From assembly GCA_035705495.1 (NCBI GenBank), contig DASSWB010000022.1, positions 16,091 to 80,090 of the forward strand: DNA of 64,000 bases. Direction: 5' to 3'. A program made the position numbers and the translations under genes. Positions 1 to 9,181 of this stretch are shown here, piece after piece. Origin of the DNA: DASSWB01 sp035705495. Its GTDB lineage: Bacteria; Bacteroidota; Bacteroidia; Flavobacteriales; Flavobacteriaceae. The notes under the pieces are model-generated. The model was given only the letters and a program-made list of their open reading frames with translations, ran no database searches and was not told where the DNA came from. Each line of letters opens with the position of its first letter. Positions within the stretch are counted from its first letter, which is position 1.

Positions 1-1974
1 ACGATTTTTGGCGATACTGCAATCTGCATTAATCCGAATGATGAACGCTTTTTTCATTTAAAAGGAAAAAGAGCAATTGTTCCCATTGCAAATAGATCAA
101 TTCCTATTATAGAAGATGAATATGTGGATGTGGAATTCGGTACAGGTTGTTTAAAAGTCACCCCTGCACATGATGAGAATGACAAGAACTTGGGCGATAA
201 GCATAATCTTGAAATCATCGATATATTTAATGATAATGCTAGTTTGAATTCCTACGGATTGCATTACGAGGGGAAAGACAGATTTGTTGTTCGTACTGAA
301 ATAGTCAAGGAACTTGAATCGCTGAAGGTATTGGCGAAAACTGAAACCCATTTGAACAAAGTCGGAACCAGTGAGCGTACCGGGGCCGTGATTGAGCCAA
401 AACTCAGTGACCAATGGTTTTTAAAAATGAAAGATTTGGCGCAACCTGCATTGGATGCTGTGTTGGAAAAAGATGTAAAATTAGTTCCTGAAAAATTTCT
501 GAATACCTACAGACATTGGATGGAAAATGTGAGGGACTGGAATATTTCGCGTCAATTATGGTGGGGGCAACAAATTCCTGCTTATTACGTCGGAAAAGGA
601 AAAGAGGATTTTGTTGTTGCCGAATCAAAAGAACAAGCTTTGGAAAAGGCTAAAGAAAAAACCGGAAATCCAAACCTTTCATTATCCGATTTAAAACAAG
701 ACGAAGATGCTTTGGATACCTGGTTTTCTTCTTGGTTATGGCCAATCAGCGTCTTCAACGGAATTTTAGAACCTGACAACAAAGAAATAAACTATTATTA
801 TCCTACAAACGATCTTGTTACCGCGCCCGAGATTTTGTTTTTTTGGGTTGCAAGAATGATTATTGCCGGTTACGAATACAGGGATGAAAAACCATTCAAT
901 AATGTTTACCTAACAGGAATTGTTCGGGATAAACAAAGACGTAAAATGTCGAAATCATTGGGTAATTCCCCAGATCCGTTGGATTTAATTTCTGAATACG
1001 GGGCCGATGGTGTAAGAGTGGGAATGTTACTCAGTTCTCCCGCTGGAAATGACTTAATGTTCGACGAAGATTTATGTAAACAAGGAAGTGCTTTTGTCAA
1101 TAAAATCTGGAATTCCTTTTTACTGGTAAAAAGTTGGAAAACCTCTGATTCAATAGAACAACCGGGATCTTCGAAAATCGCAATCCAATGGTATAAAGCA
1201 AAATTCAATGCGACTTTAGCGGAAATTGATCATCAGTACACAAAATACCGAATGAGCGAGGCGTTGATGGCCACGTACAAATTGGTTTGGGACGACTTTT
1301 GTTCTTGGTTTCTGGAAATGATTAAACCAGCTTTTGGTGAACCCATGGACGAAGTCACTTATAGCGAAGCAATTTCGATTTTGGAAAGCAATTTAAAACT
1401 ATTGCACCCTTTCGTTCCTTTCGTTTCCGAAGAAATCTGGCAGAATATCTCAGAAAGAGAGGTAAAGGATGCCCTCATTGTTTCCAGCTGGCCTGAAAAA
1501 CAAGAAGATGATCTTTCGGTGATTCAGGAATTTGATTTGGCTTCGGAAGTAATTTCGGGAATAAGAACCATTAGAAAACAGAAGAACATTTCTTTCAAGG
1601 ATAAAATCAAATTATTTGTTCTGAATAATGAACAAGCTTCTAAAACGTTCGATTCTGTCATCATCAAAATGGGAAATATTTCGGAATTGGAATATGTTTC
1701 GAATCAGGTGAGCGGTGCGCTTTCATTTCGAGTGAAATCAAATGAGTACTTCATTCCTATTGAAGGTGCAGTCGATATTGAAGCTGAAAAGGAAAAGCTT
1801 CAAGCCGAATTGGAATACATTACCGGTTTTTTGGAATCAATAAACAAGAAACTTTCAAATGAGCGTTTCGTGAATAATGCTCCTGAAAGTGTTGTTGATA
1901 TAGAAAAGAAGAAAAGAGAAGATGCTTTAGCGAAATTAGAAGCTGTAAAAGCAAGTTTGGAGAACCTTGCTTAA
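1..1974 (+). CDS. valS: Valine--tRNA ligase, C-terminal part (5' end outside window)
   Basis: Class I aminoacyl-tRNA synthetase that charges tRNA-Val. Frame 1 is open from the first base, so the gene enters from the left and only about 656 C-terminal residues are present. The window begins inside the editing (CP1) domain. The KMSKS loop that closes over the ATP site is intact at nt 943-957 and is followed by the anticodon-binding helical domain. The end carries a charged coiled coil (about nt 1770-1970, many Glu/Lys/Leu), the tRNA-binding arm typical of ValRS. The first in-frame ATG (nt 124) is internal, not the start. A terminator hairpin follows the stop. Confidence 0.97.
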   Translation, partial: TIFGDTAICINPNDERFFHLKGKRAIVPIANRSIPIIEDEYVDVEFGTGCLKVTPAHDENDKNLGDKHNLEIIDIFNDNASLNSYGLHYEGKDRFVVRTEIVKELESLKVLAKTETHLNKVGTSERTGAVIEPKLSDQWFLKMKDLAQPALDAVLEKDVKLVPEKFLNTYRHWMENVRDWNISRQLWWGQQIPAYYVGKGKEDFVVAESKEQALEKAKEKTGNPNLSLSDLKQDEDALDTWFSSWLWPISVFNGILEPDNKEINYYYPTNDLVTAPEILFFWVARMIIAGYEYRDEKPFNNVYLTGIVRDKQRRKMSKSLGNSPDPLDLISEYGADGVRVGMLLSSPAGNDLMFDEDLCKQGSAFVNKIWNSFLLVKSWKTSDSIEQPGSSKIAIQWYKAKFNATLAEIDHQYTKYRMSEALMATYKLVWDDFCSWFLEMIKPAFGEPMDEVTYSEAISILESNLKLLHPFVPFVSEEIWQNISEREVKDALIVSSWPEKQEDDLSVIQEFDLASEVISGIRTIRKQKNISFKDKIKLFVLNNEQASKTFDSVIIKMGNISELEYVSNQVSGALSFRVKSNEYFIPIEGAVDIEAEKEKLQAELEYITGFLESINKKLSNERFVNNAPESVVDIEKKKREDALAKLEAVKASLENLA

Positions 1975-1996
1975 TATTTCAGCTTTTGAAAAAATA

Positions 1997-2025
1997 AAAA
2001 CCCGTAGTTTCAACTACGGGTTTTG
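1997..2025. terminator. Bidirectional terminator between valS and a small ORF
   Basis: An 11-bp stem (AAAACCCGTAG / CTACGGGTTTT) with a 6-nt loop and T-rich flanks on both strands. It lies between two convergent genes and can serve both. Confidence 0.8.
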
Positions 2026-2029
2026 TTAT

Positions 2030-2194
2030 TTAAGCTGTTTTGCGATTTTGTGCCGTTTTGTTTTTATAGAGTTTATATCCAAGATAACCGATTCCAGCGA
2101 CCGCTCCCCATTTCATCAGGCTTCCTGTCATTCCAATTCCTTTTCTTACAGCCATAAATTCTATCGCTTTTTTTGCTAATTCCTTAAGTTCCAT
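2030..2194 (-). CDS. Small basic protein with one hydrophobic segment, 54 aa
   Basis: Start ATG at 2194, stop TAA at 2030-2032. The protein begins MELKELAKKAIEFMAVRKG, then has a glycine-rich hydrophobic stretch (about residues 22-42, including GAVAGIGYLGYKLY) and a basic tail ending NRKTA. This resembles the short one-helix proteins often seen in Flavobacteria. I do not recognise a family. It converges on valS, and the shared hairpin lies just past its stop, which supports a real transcription unit. Function unknown; membrane association is inferred. Confidence 0.6.
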   Translation of the reverse strand: MELKELAKKAIEFMAVRKGIGMTGSLMKWGAVAGIGYLGYKLYKNKTAQNRKTA

Positions 2195-2314
2195 CTTTTA
2201 AAATTTTAATTTATTTAAAGCTAAAAAACTTTCAGACCAAAAGGAGTTAAGAATATTTGAAATAACAAGCTTTTAACGGTTATCGCTATTGAATTGGTTG
2301 TAGTTCAGCAAAAA

Positions 2315-3091
2315 TTAAACGGGAAATTTTTGATTTTTACTTCCCATAGGTGTTGGCGGGTTTCTTTGGTTGTACTTTCTCTTCACTTTTATAAATCTAT
2401 ATCTCAGATCGTCGTAAAATAAGCCAATAAGCAAAATCATTCCTGCAACAATTAGAGTGTTTAATTTAAAATCAAATCTGGAGAATAAAAGTCCGCCGAT
2501 TAATCCACCAACAAAAAAGAACGTGATTATATAAATCCGCATTTTTATATTCGACTTCAATTTATTTCTGTTCGAATTTAATTTTGGAAAGAATAATTGA
2601 GAAAGGTCGATACCTAAATCGGTAAAAAGACCAGTAAGGTGTGTCGTCCTTACCACTGCATTGGAAATTTTTGTCACAAAAGAATTTTGAAGTCCCATAG
2701 CAAAAAGCAACAGGCATACAATTAAGTCGGAAGAATCCATATTGATTAGATTACTTAAAAGTCCTATGGAAATCAAAATCGAACATTCAATGACAGTTGG
2801 CAGTAAAAAAACGTTGAGACGCTTGTTTCCCTTAAACTTCTCAATGAGAAAACCAGAGAAAAATGATCCTAAAAGAAAAGAGAGAATGTAGAAGAAGTAA
2901 ATGCTTCCTTTCCAAAATTCAAAATCTGCAACATCATTGATAAATAAAGCAAAATGTCCCGTTACATTGGTCGTTAATTGGCTAAGGGACAAAAATCCGG
3001 CTATATTTACGATTCCAGCTACAAAAGATAGTAGCGTTGCTATTTGCAGATTGTGTTTTAAGGTTCTGCTTTTACCTTGATGTCTAAACAT
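2315..3091 (-). CDS. YoaK/DUF1275 family membrane protein
   Basis: 258 residues with about six to seven hydrophobic segments. The N-terminal motif (SFVAGIVNIAGFLSL, then TTNVTGHFA) is characteristic of DUF1275 (YoaK-like) proteins, inner-membrane proteins of unknown biochemical role. The C-terminal tail is basic and cytoplasmic by inference. It lies 8 bp downstream of the acyl-CoA-binding protein gene on the same strand, so the two are probably co-transcribed with the phospholipid genes upstream. Start chosen at MFRHQGKSRT, which leaves a short basic N-terminus before the first membrane helix. Confidence 0.85.
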   Translation of the reverse strand: MFRHQGKSRTLKHNLQIATLLSFVAGIVNIAGFLSLSQLTTNVTGHFALFINDVADFEFWKGSIYFFYILSFLLGSFFSGFLIEKFKGNKRLNVFLLPTVIECSILISIGLLSNLINMDSSDLIVCLLLFAMGLQNSFVTKISNAVVRTTHLTGLFTDLGIDLSQLFFPKLNSNRNKLKSNIKMRIYIITFFFVGGLIGGLLFSRFDFKLNTLIVAGMILLIGLFYDDLRYRFIKVKRKYNQRNPPTPMGSKNQKFPV

Positions 3092-3099
3092 TTTATAGC

Positions 3100-3369
3100 T
3101 TAAATGTCGCCAATATATTTTTCTACCATTTCTATATAGCGGATTTTGGCTTCTTCCGAACTAATATTTTTAACCTGTAACAAAGCATTCAGTTTGAACG
3201 CACTTCTTAAGTCACTGTCACCAGTAGGAGTGTAAAATCGGTTGTTTTCGGTGGCCCTTTTGTAATATGCGTAGAAATGAAGCATAATATCTGGGGCAAA
3301 TTTCAAATCTGTCTGGCAAGCCAGTTCATAGGCTTTTTCAAATTTCATATTTATTTCCTCAGGATTCAT
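3100..3369 (-). CDS. Acyl-CoA-binding protein
   Basis: 89 residues, the usual length for a single-domain ACBP. The four-helix signature is visible: FEKAYELA near the start, the LHFYAYYKRAT motif in helix 2 whose Tyr/Lys residues contact CoA, and the C-terminal RYIEMVEKYIGD helix. ACBPs hold long-chain acyl-CoA esters in the cytosol. They are uncommon in bacteria but regular in Flavobacteriia. Its position 9 bp downstream of phosphatidylserine decarboxylase and near CdsA suggests acyl-CoA buffering for lipid synthesis (inference). Confidence 0.88.
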   Translation of the reverse strand: MNPEEINMKFEKAYELACQTDLKFAPDIMLHFYAYYKRATENNRFYTPTGDSDLRSAFKLNALLQVKNISSEEAKIRYIEMVEKYIGDI

Positions 3370-3378
3370 AATGCAATT

Positions 3379-4029
3379 CTATACTTTGGCAATAATTGAT
3401 AATCCACCTTTTACTTTTTGATTTAAAACCACTTCCAAGGGCGTATTAAGAGGAAGAAAAACATCTACCCGCGAACCAAATTTAATGAACCCGCTGTCTG
3501 CTCCTTGTACAACTTCATCTCCAACTTTTGCATAGTTAACGATTCGTTTTGCCAAGGCTCCCGCCACTTGTCTGTACAAAACTTCACCAATGACCGTATT
3601 TTCTATCACTACTGTTGTACGTTCATTTTCTTCACTCGCTTTTGGATGCCATGCAACTAAATATTTTCCTGGATGGTATTTACTGTATTTCACTACACCA
3701 TTGATTGGATGCCGCGTTACATGTACATTGATTGGTGACATAAAAATTGAGACCTGAAGTCTTTGATCCTTAAAATATTCCTTTTCAAATACCTCTTCTA
3801 TAACTACAACTTTACCATCTACGGGGGCTACAATATGTGCATCGTTAACAAGGGTATTTCGTTTTGGATTTCTGAAAAATTGGATGATCAAAAGCAATAA
3901 TATTGTGGTTCCGACCAAAATAAACTGCTTTATCCATAAAATTTCAAATACGAAAACCGAAAGCAAGTTTAGGGCAATAAAAATTAAAATTGCCACAATC
4001 ATTATTTTATAACCTTCTTTATGAAACAT
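3379..4029 (-). CDS. psd: Phosphatidylserine decarboxylase, short (type II) form
   Basis: 216 residues. It converts phosphatidylserine to phosphatidylethanolamine at the inner membrane. Two hydrophobic N-terminal segments (about 9-52) anchor it. The catalytic domain has the conserved VAPVDGKV, MSPINVHVTRHPI and FGSR motifs. The enzyme is made as a proenzyme that cleaves itself before a serine to form the pyruvoyl group; in the short class this is the Gly-Ser pair in FGSR, here G185-S186. It overlaps the 3' end of cdsA by 11 bp, so the two are translationally close and act in the same pathway. Confidence 0.93.
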   Translation of the reverse strand: MFHKEGYKIMIVAILIFIALNLLSVFVFEILWIKQFILVGTTILLLLIIQFFRNPKRNTLVNDAHIVAPVDGKVVVIEEVFEKEYFKDQRLQVSIFMSPINVHVTRHPINGVVKYSKYHPGKYLVAWHPKASEENERTTVVIENTVIGEVLYRQVAGALAKRIVNYAKVGDEVVQGADSGFIKFGSRVDVFLPLNTPLEVVLNQKVKGGLSIIAKV

Positions 4030-4822
4030 ACAACGTTATTTGTAAATAGGCGTATATAAACGGACTCGCGAAAACAATACTGTCCAGCCGATCAAACAAT
4101 CCGCCGTGACCGGGCATCAGCTTTCCACTATCTTTTACACCCGCTTGTCTTTTTAACTTCGACTGGATTAAATCACCAAAAGTACCAAAAATACCGATAA
4201 TTAATGCCATGCCCATCCATATTGGGAACGTGAGCTGATCCGTAAAATAATATACACCATAGCTGGCAATCACTGTAAACAGTAGGCCGCCCCAAAATCC
4301 TTCAACTGTTTTGTTGGGAGAAATTTTTTCATAAAGTTTCTTTCGGCCAAAATTCTTTCCTACAATATAGGCAAAAGTATCATTGGCCCATATTAGAACG
4401 AAAGCACCGATCACAATTAAAGGGTTGTAATCTAGAGTGTAACTTGGGATCAGCGTTAAAAAAATGAAAGAGGAAATCAAATAGAATATGACGATTACGT
4501 ATTCATTTTTTTCCAACAAGGTTATTTTTCTTTCAACAAGTAAATCCCGTATCATGTATAAATTTACTAAAAGGGTAGCGGCCAATAGTAAGAGGGTGGC
4601 ACTGTGGTTCCATTTTGTATAGCTAAAAAAATAAAAAAGAAGAATAAGCAAAAAAAATGGAAAAACATTTTTAAGTTTCAACATTTTTTGAAGTTCGAAA
4701 AGACAAATCGTTGCAAAAATCAAAAAAAGAAGTAGGAAGCTTTCTTCCCTAAAAAAGATACAACTTACGAGAATGGCAATGTAAACAAAGCCTGAAATTG
4801 TTCTGGTTATTGTTTCCCTCAT
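4019..4822 (-). CDS. cdsA: Phosphatidate cytidylyltransferase
   Basis: Makes CDP-diacylglycerol from phosphatidate and CTP, the branch point for PE and PG synthesis. About 267 residues with seven to eight membrane segments. The full family signature is present near the C-terminus: SKLKRQAGVKDSG followed by PGHGGLFDRLDS. Start chosen at MRETITRTISG (4822), just after the TAG of the LUD gene; a longer form starting at 4837 (MKICSM) would overlap that gene. It overlaps psd downstream, forming a phospholipid operon. Confidence 0.95.
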   Translation of the reverse strand: MRETITRTISGFVYIAILVSCIFFREESFLLLFLIFATICLFELQKMLKLKNVFPFFLLILLFYFFSYTKWNHSATLLLLAATLLVNLYMIRDLLVERKITLLEKNEYVIVIFYLISSFIFLTLIPSYTLDYNPLIVIGAFVLIWANDTFAYIVGKNFGRKKLYEKISPNKTVEGFWGGLLFTVIASYGVYYFTDQLTFPIWMGMALIIGIFGTFGDLIQSKLKRQAGVKDSGKLMPGHGGLFDRLDSIVFASPFIYAYLQITLYVS

Positions 4823-4823
4823 A

Positions 4824-5435
4824 CTACAAATCTTCAAGAAGCAGCAGATACAAATTTTTGGTTGTGCTTCCGTAGCTCATAAAATCCCCTTCTTGTTTGG
4901 TTTCAAAAAGTTTAATTGTAGTGATGTTAGAGGGTATGTTTTCCCGATTTTTAAATTTTATTCCCCGTAAACCTTCTCCAATAGTATTGACCAACTGACT
5001 CGTGGAGGCAATAATAATTACATTCTTGGGCAATTCATGTATTTTCTTCTCTTTGATTTGATTCGAGGACAGCAAAATTGAACCATTATCTGCAATCAGA
5101 TATTCACAAGTTCCTATATAAAAAGTTGCATCCGGTGATTTTGTAAAGGTTAAATTATAATTACTGAATTTGTTTGACAAATTATGGTCAAAGCAACAAA
5201 CTTCTTTTTCGTACCAATCATTTTCGAGAAGAATTTCGTCAAAAACATTCATAATTTCCTCATTGCTTTCACAATAAAGAAATTTACCACCGTTGTTTTT
5301 AAAATTAAGCATGAACCGTTCATCGGTCGGTAACGGAACCTCTGGCATATATTTACTACACTCGGCGTTGTCAGGTTTTTCTTGACCTTTGTCTGATTTA
5401 GGTTTGGGATATAAAAACTTTCTAAATAGACTCAT
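4824..5435 (-). CDS. LUD domain protein (LutC/YkgG-like)
   Basis: 203 residues. The C-terminal half has the LUD (DUF162) fold pattern: GTCEYLIADNGSILLSS, then PKNVIIIASTSQLV. This family includes LutC of the lactate-utilisation complex, but no lutA or lutB lies nearby, so a lactate role cannot be assumed. In this group the gene commonly sits between ftsH and cdsA. The N-terminal 40 residues are polar and variable. The gene ends 2 bp before the chosen cdsA start. Confidence 0.82.
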   Translation of the reverse strand: MSLFRKFLYPKPKSDKGQEKPDNAECSKYMPEVPLPTDERFMLNFKNNGGKFLYCESNEEIMNVFDEILLENDWYEKEVCCFDHNLSNKFSNYNLTFTKSPDATFYIGTCEYLIADNGSILLSSNQIKEKKIHELPKNVIIIASTSQLVNTIGEGLRGIKFKNRENIPSNITTIKLFETKQEGDFMSYGSTTKNLYLLLLEDL

Positions 5436-5469
5436 AGATGAATAGCTCGTATAGGTTTAATCAAAGGTA

Positions 5470-5512
5470 AAAAATCTTAATCTAACCACTTGGGCTAAAT
5501 TAAGATTTTTTT
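5470..5512 (-). terminator. Terminator or attenuator between ftsH and the LUD gene
   Basis: Read on the minus strand, a 10-bp stem (AAATCTTAAT / ATTAAGATTT) with a 17-nt loop is followed by a short T run. It lies 20-60 bp downstream of the ftsH stop and may separate or reduce read-through into the lipid genes. Confidence 0.55.
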
Positions 5513-5530
5513 TGTATTTAAAAAGGAAGA

Positions 5531-7582
5531 TTATTCCCTGTTTTCATCAGACTCCTCGGGAATCGTAACGGGGATATTTGGTGTTTGTACCACCTCGTCG
5601 TTAATTGGAGGAGTCGTATTGCCTTTGTTGGGAAGAACATTTGGGACAGCAGGAGTTTCCGGCTTGTCATAAGGTCTCTCACCGAAGATTTGTTGTAAAT
5701 CGTCTTTGAAAATCACTTCTTTTTCCAATAAAATTTCCGCTAATTGGGTCAGTTTATCTTTATGATGGCTCAATAAATCAATCGCTCTTTGATATTGAGA
5801 CTCAATAATATTGGAAATTTCTTTATCTATAAGTTCAGAAGTTTTTTCACTATAAGGCTTTGTGAAATTATATTCGCTCTGTCCAGAGGAATCGTAGTAA
5901 GTGAGATTGCCAATTCTTTCGTTCAAACCGTAAATGGTAACCATTGCTCGGGCCTGTTTTGTCACTTTCTCTAAATCGCTCAAGGCCCCAGTCGAAATTT
6001 GATTGAACATTACTTTTTCGGCCGCACGACCACCCATGGTGGCACACATTTCGTCAAGCATTTGTTCAGGACGAACAATTAATCTTTCTTCAGGTAAATA
6101 CCACGCAGCACCAAGGGATTGACCTCGTGGTACAATAGTTACTTTTACCAACGGGGCGGCGTGCTCCAACATCCAACTCACAGTGGCATGACCCGCTTCA
6201 TGAAATGCAATTGCCCTTTTTTCATCAGGAGTAATAATTTTATTTTTCTTTTCCAATCCACCAACAATTCTGTCAACAGCATCCAAGAAATCCTGTTTCC
6301 CGACTGCCGATTTGCTTTGACGGGCAGCAATTAAGGCAGCTTCATTACAGACATTGGCAATATCAGCCCCAGAAAAACCTGGTGTTTGTTTTGCCAAAAA
6401 TTCTGTATCCAGCTCATCTGCAATTTTTTTGATCGGCTTTAAATGCACTTCAAAAATTTCTTGTCGCTCCCTAACATCTGGTAAATCCACATAAATTTGA
6501 CGGTCAAATCGTCCGGCGCGCATTAATGCTTTGTCAAGAACATCTGCACGGTTTGTGGCAGCAAGTACAATAACATTTGTGTTTGTGCCAAAACCATCCA
6601 TTTCGGTAAGAAGCTGATTTAAAGTATTTTCCCGTTCATCGTTCGATCCAGACATATTACTTTTTCCCCGAGCTCGTCCAATGGCATCAATTTCATCGAT
6701 AAAAATAATTGCCGGTGATTTTTCTTTCGCTTGTTTGAATAAATCCCTCACCCTTGAAGCACCAACTCCAACAAACATTTCCACAAAATCTGATCCTGAG
6801 AGCGAGAAAAAGGGAACTTTGGCTTCGCCGGCAACGGCTTTTGCCAATAATGTTTTACCTGTTCCAGGAGGCCCTACCAATAAGGCTCCTTTCGGAATTT
6901 TTCCTCCCAAAGCAGTATATTTATCTGGAGTTTTAAGAAAATCGACAATTTCTTGAATTTCCTCTTTGGCTCCTTCTAATCCGGCTACATCTTTAAAAGT
7001 CGTTTTAACGTCGGTATTTTGATCAAAAAGTTTTGCTTTGGATTTTCCAATATTAAAAATCTGACCTCCGGCACCACCACTGGCACCTGAGCTCATTCTT
7101 CTCATGATAAAAATCCAGATTCCTATAATCAGGACAAACGGTAAAAGTGTGAGTAAAACTTCTCCCCAAACATTGGATTGTGTGTCATAAGTAACAACGG
7201 TAGCCAAATTATTTTCGGCCTTTATTTCCCGAATCCTGTTTTCAAAATTTTGAAGATCCCCAAATTGAAATACATAATCTGGGTTTCCTTCGGATGGGAA
7301 AAATTCATTCTGTTGGGTTTTTTTATGTTCTTCTGAAGCTTTGGCTTCTTCTGTTAAAAAAACACGCGCTTGTGTATTATTGACAATTACAACTTCCTTT
7401 ACATCGCCTTCCCTGAGGAAAGTTTCAAATTTCGCCGGATTTGTTTCCGCTGGTTCGTTAAAACCACTTCCGCCAATATAATTTAATGCTATAAATATGA
7501 TTATCGCCGCGGCGTAAATCCAGTACGCACTGAATTTAGGCTTTTTCGGTTCTGGTTTTTTCTTATTTTGTTCTTTGGACAT
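5531..7582 (-). CDS. ftsH: ATP-dependent zinc metalloprotease FtsH
   Basis: 683 residues; membrane-anchored AAA+ protease that extracts and degrades damaged membrane proteins and regulators. Order: cytoplasmic Lys/Pro-rich tip, TM1 (about 18-37), periplasmic domain, TM2 (about 141-160), AAA module with Walker A GPPGTGKT (237-244), Walker B IIFIDEIDA (292-300) and the second region of homology AATNRADVLD, then the M41 protease with HEAGH (461-465) as zinc ligands. The tail (about 640-683) is Pro/Asn-rich and disordered. rsfS lies 13 bp upstream on the same strand, the usual Flavobacterial pairing. Confidence 0.98.
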   Translation of the reverse strand: MSKEQNKKKPEPKKPKFSAYWIYAAAIIIFIALNYIGGSGFNEPAETNPAKFETFLREGDVKEVVIVNNTQARVFLTEEAKASEEHKKTQQNEFFPSEGNPDYVFQFGDLQNFENRIREIKAENNLATVVTYDTQSNVWGEVLLTLLPFVLIIGIWIFIMRRMSSGASGGAGGQIFNIGKSKAKLFDQNTDVKTTFKDVAGLEGAKEEIQEIVDFLKTPDKYTALGGKIPKGALLVGPPGTGKTLLAKAVAGEAKVPFFSLSGSDFVEMFVGVGASRVRDLFKQAKEKSPAIIFIDEIDAIGRARGKSNMSGSNDERENTLNQLLTEMDGFGTNTNVIVLAATNRADVLDKALMRAGRFDRQIYVDLPDVRERQEIFEVHLKPIKKIADELDTEFLAKQTPGFSGADIANVCNEAALIAARQSKSAVGKQDFLDAVDRIVGGLEKKNKIITPDEKRAIAFHEAGHATVSWMLEHAAPLVKVTIVPRGQSLGAAWYLPEERLIVRPEQMLDEMCATMGGRAAEKVMFNQISTGALSDLEKVTKQARAMVTIYGLNERIGNLTYYDSSGQSEYNFTKPYSEKTSELIDKEISNIIESQYQRAIDLLSHHKDKLTQLAEILLEKEVIFKDDLQQIFGERPYDKPETPAVPNVLPNKGNTTPPINDEVVQTPNIPVTIPEESDENRE

Positions 7583-7595
7583 TCTGGATCGTTTA

Positions 7596-7967
7596 TTAGT
7601 AGTTGGATTGGATAGAAGTTATTTTAGCATCACCCCATAAACTTTCTATATCATAATATTCACGGATGTGTTTCTGGAAAACATGGACCACCACATTTAC
7701 ATAGTCCATGAGAATCCATTCAGCATTCTCACTTCCTTCAATGTGCCAAGGTTTGTCTTTCAGGGATTTACTAACGGTTTTTTGAATGGAACCTACAATT
7801 GCATTAACTTGTGTGTTTGATGTTCCATTGCAAATTATAAAATAATCGCAAACCGTATTTTCGATTTCACGTAAGTCAAGAATATCTATATTATTTCCTT
7901 TTACTTCTTCTATGCCTTTTATGATTTGTGCTATAAGTTGGTCGTTGTTCTTTTCCTTTTTTGCCAT
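7596..7967 (-). CDS. rsfS: Ribosomal silencing factor RsfS
   Basis: 123 residues. Binds ribosomal protein uL14 and blocks subunit joining when nutrients are scarce. The DUF143 core is clear: IEEVKGNNIDILDLREI, CDYFIICNGTSNTQV, KPWHIEGSENAEWILMDYVNVVVHVF. The frame is open upstream to 8102, but start 7967 (MAKKEKNND) matches family length. A TAACTTTG -7 element lies at 7986-7993 on this strand, just upstream of that start, which supports it. Divergent from birA, whose start is 85 bp away. Confidence 0.93.
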   Translation of the reverse strand: MAKKEKNNDQLIAQIIKGIEEVKGNNIDILDLREIENTVCDYFIICNGTSNTQVNAIVGSIQKTVSKSLKDKPWHIEGSENAEWILMDYVNVVVHVFQKHIREYYDIESLWGDAKITSIQSNY

Positions 7968-8052
7968 TAAATTTATTTCTTTACGCAAAGTTATTACATT
8001 TTCAGATTCTTTAGAGTGAAAGAAATGTAAATAGTCATAAACACTTCTATGT

Positions 8053-8781
8053 ATGCGTATAATCAAAGTTGGTGCCACCAATTCCACTAATTCTTTTGCC
8101 AAAGATCTTTACAAGAACAATTTAATAAACGAAGCTACATGCATCGTTGCTCACAGTCAAACAGAAGGTAGGGGACAGCGTGGTTCACAATGGCAATCGA
8201 ATGAGGGAGAAAACCTGACTTTTAGTGTAGTGTTCCCCAATTTGAATATAAATGCGGGGAAACAGTTTTTAATAACCGCAAGCGTTGCAATGGCTTTGGT
8301 GGAAGGACTAAAAAGCTTAAAAATTAACAGATTGAAAATAAAGTGGCCAAATGACATAATGGCATCTGGTAAAAAAATAGCGGGGATTTTAATTGAAAAT
8401 TTCGTTTCAAACGGCAGGACCACAACATCAATAATAGGAATAGGTCTCAATGTCAACCAAACGCATTTTTTTAATTTGCCAAATGCTGCTTCCTTGAAAA
8501 TGCTCACCGAAACTTCTTACAATTTAGATCAAGTTTTACAAATCTGCCTTCAAAACCTACAAAATGTACTTCTCGATTTAAAGGAAAGGCTTTCTTCGGA
8601 TATCATTGATCAATATCACCAACATCTTTTTAAATATCAACAACCTTCTACTTTTCAACTTCCAAATCAAAAATATTTCGTGGGTGTCATAGAAGGGGTT
8701 TCCTCGACAGGAAAACTGATGGTGCAAACCGAAGATAAAGTTCAGGAATATGATATCAAAGAAATAAAACTCTGTTTTTAG
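8053..8781 (+). CDS. birA: Biotin--[acetyl-CoA-carboxylase] ligase
   Basis: 242 residues; attaches biotin to carrier proteins, here probably including the pyruvate carboxylase encoded at 17.9 kb. The catalytic loop EGRGQRGSQW and the core motif KWPNDIMASGKKIAGILIE are intact. There is no N-terminal helix-turn-helix, so it is a monofunctional (class I) ligase and not a repressor. A small C-terminal SH3-like domain (about 190-242) is present. It overlaps the convergent SRPBCC gene by 4 bp at its stop. Confidence 0.95.
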   Translation: MRIIKVGATNSTNSFAKDLYKNNLINEATCIVAHSQTEGRGQRGSQWQSNEGENLTFSVVFPNLNINAGKQFLITASVAMALVEGLKSLKINRLKIKWPNDIMASGKKIAGILIENFVSNGRTTTSIIGIGLNVNQTHFFNLPNAASLKMLTETSYNLDQVLQICLQNLQNVLLDLKERLSSDIIDQYHQHLFKYQQPSTFQLPNQKYFVGVIEGVSSTGKLMVQTEDKVQEYDIKEIKLCF

Positions 8782-9176
8782 CCGGCAGTTTTCTTTAAAT
8801 TATTGCTCAATGTATCAATGAAGCTGCTAAGAGGCTTCTTGACCATCATTGCCATCATCATATTGAATTTTCCTTCAAAAAATAATTGAGCCGAACTTGA
8901 GTTGGCGTCTTCAGCTTCAATTCTAATATCAAGTGAAAAATCCAGGCTTTTATTGGTCGAACCAAGTTTAATGAAATCTGGTTCTTGCTTTTCAATAATC
9001 TCCAGTTGTATCTCCGGCATTCCCTTTAACTGAAAAGAAAAAGTTTCATCATTCACTTTTTCGAATTTGGTCAAATTGTCCGGCATGAGTTGCTCGTAAT
9101 TTTCGACGTTGGATAGAAATTGAAATAATTCCGACTGGCTTTTTTGTACTGTAACTTTTTGGCTTTCTAAATTCAT
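8778..9176 (-). CDS. SRPBCC (START-like fold) family protein
   Basis: About 132 residues with the SRPBCC pattern: an N-terminal strand (VTVQKSQSELFQFLSNVENYEQLMP), alternating strands, and a long C-terminal helix. Such proteins have a hydrophobic pocket for lipids or cofactors, but the ligand is not predictable here. Start taken at MNLESQKV (9176), leaving 5 bp after pyrE; ATG at 9194 would overlap pyrE by 13 bp and is possible. Co-directional with pyrE and probably in its operon. Confidence 0.8.
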   Translation of the reverse strand: MNLESQKVTVQKSQSELFQFLSNVENYEQLMPDNLTKFEKVNDETFSFQLKGMPEIQLEIIEKQEPDFIKLGSTNKSLDFSLDIRIEAEDANSSSAQLFFEGKFNMMMAMMVKKPLSSFIDTLSNNLKKTAG

Positions 9177-9181
9177 AATTT

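Noticed and set aside
8053..8102. Longer N-terminus for RsfS overlapping birA
   Set aside because: The family starts at MAKKEK; the extension is not conserved in character and crosses the likely promoter.
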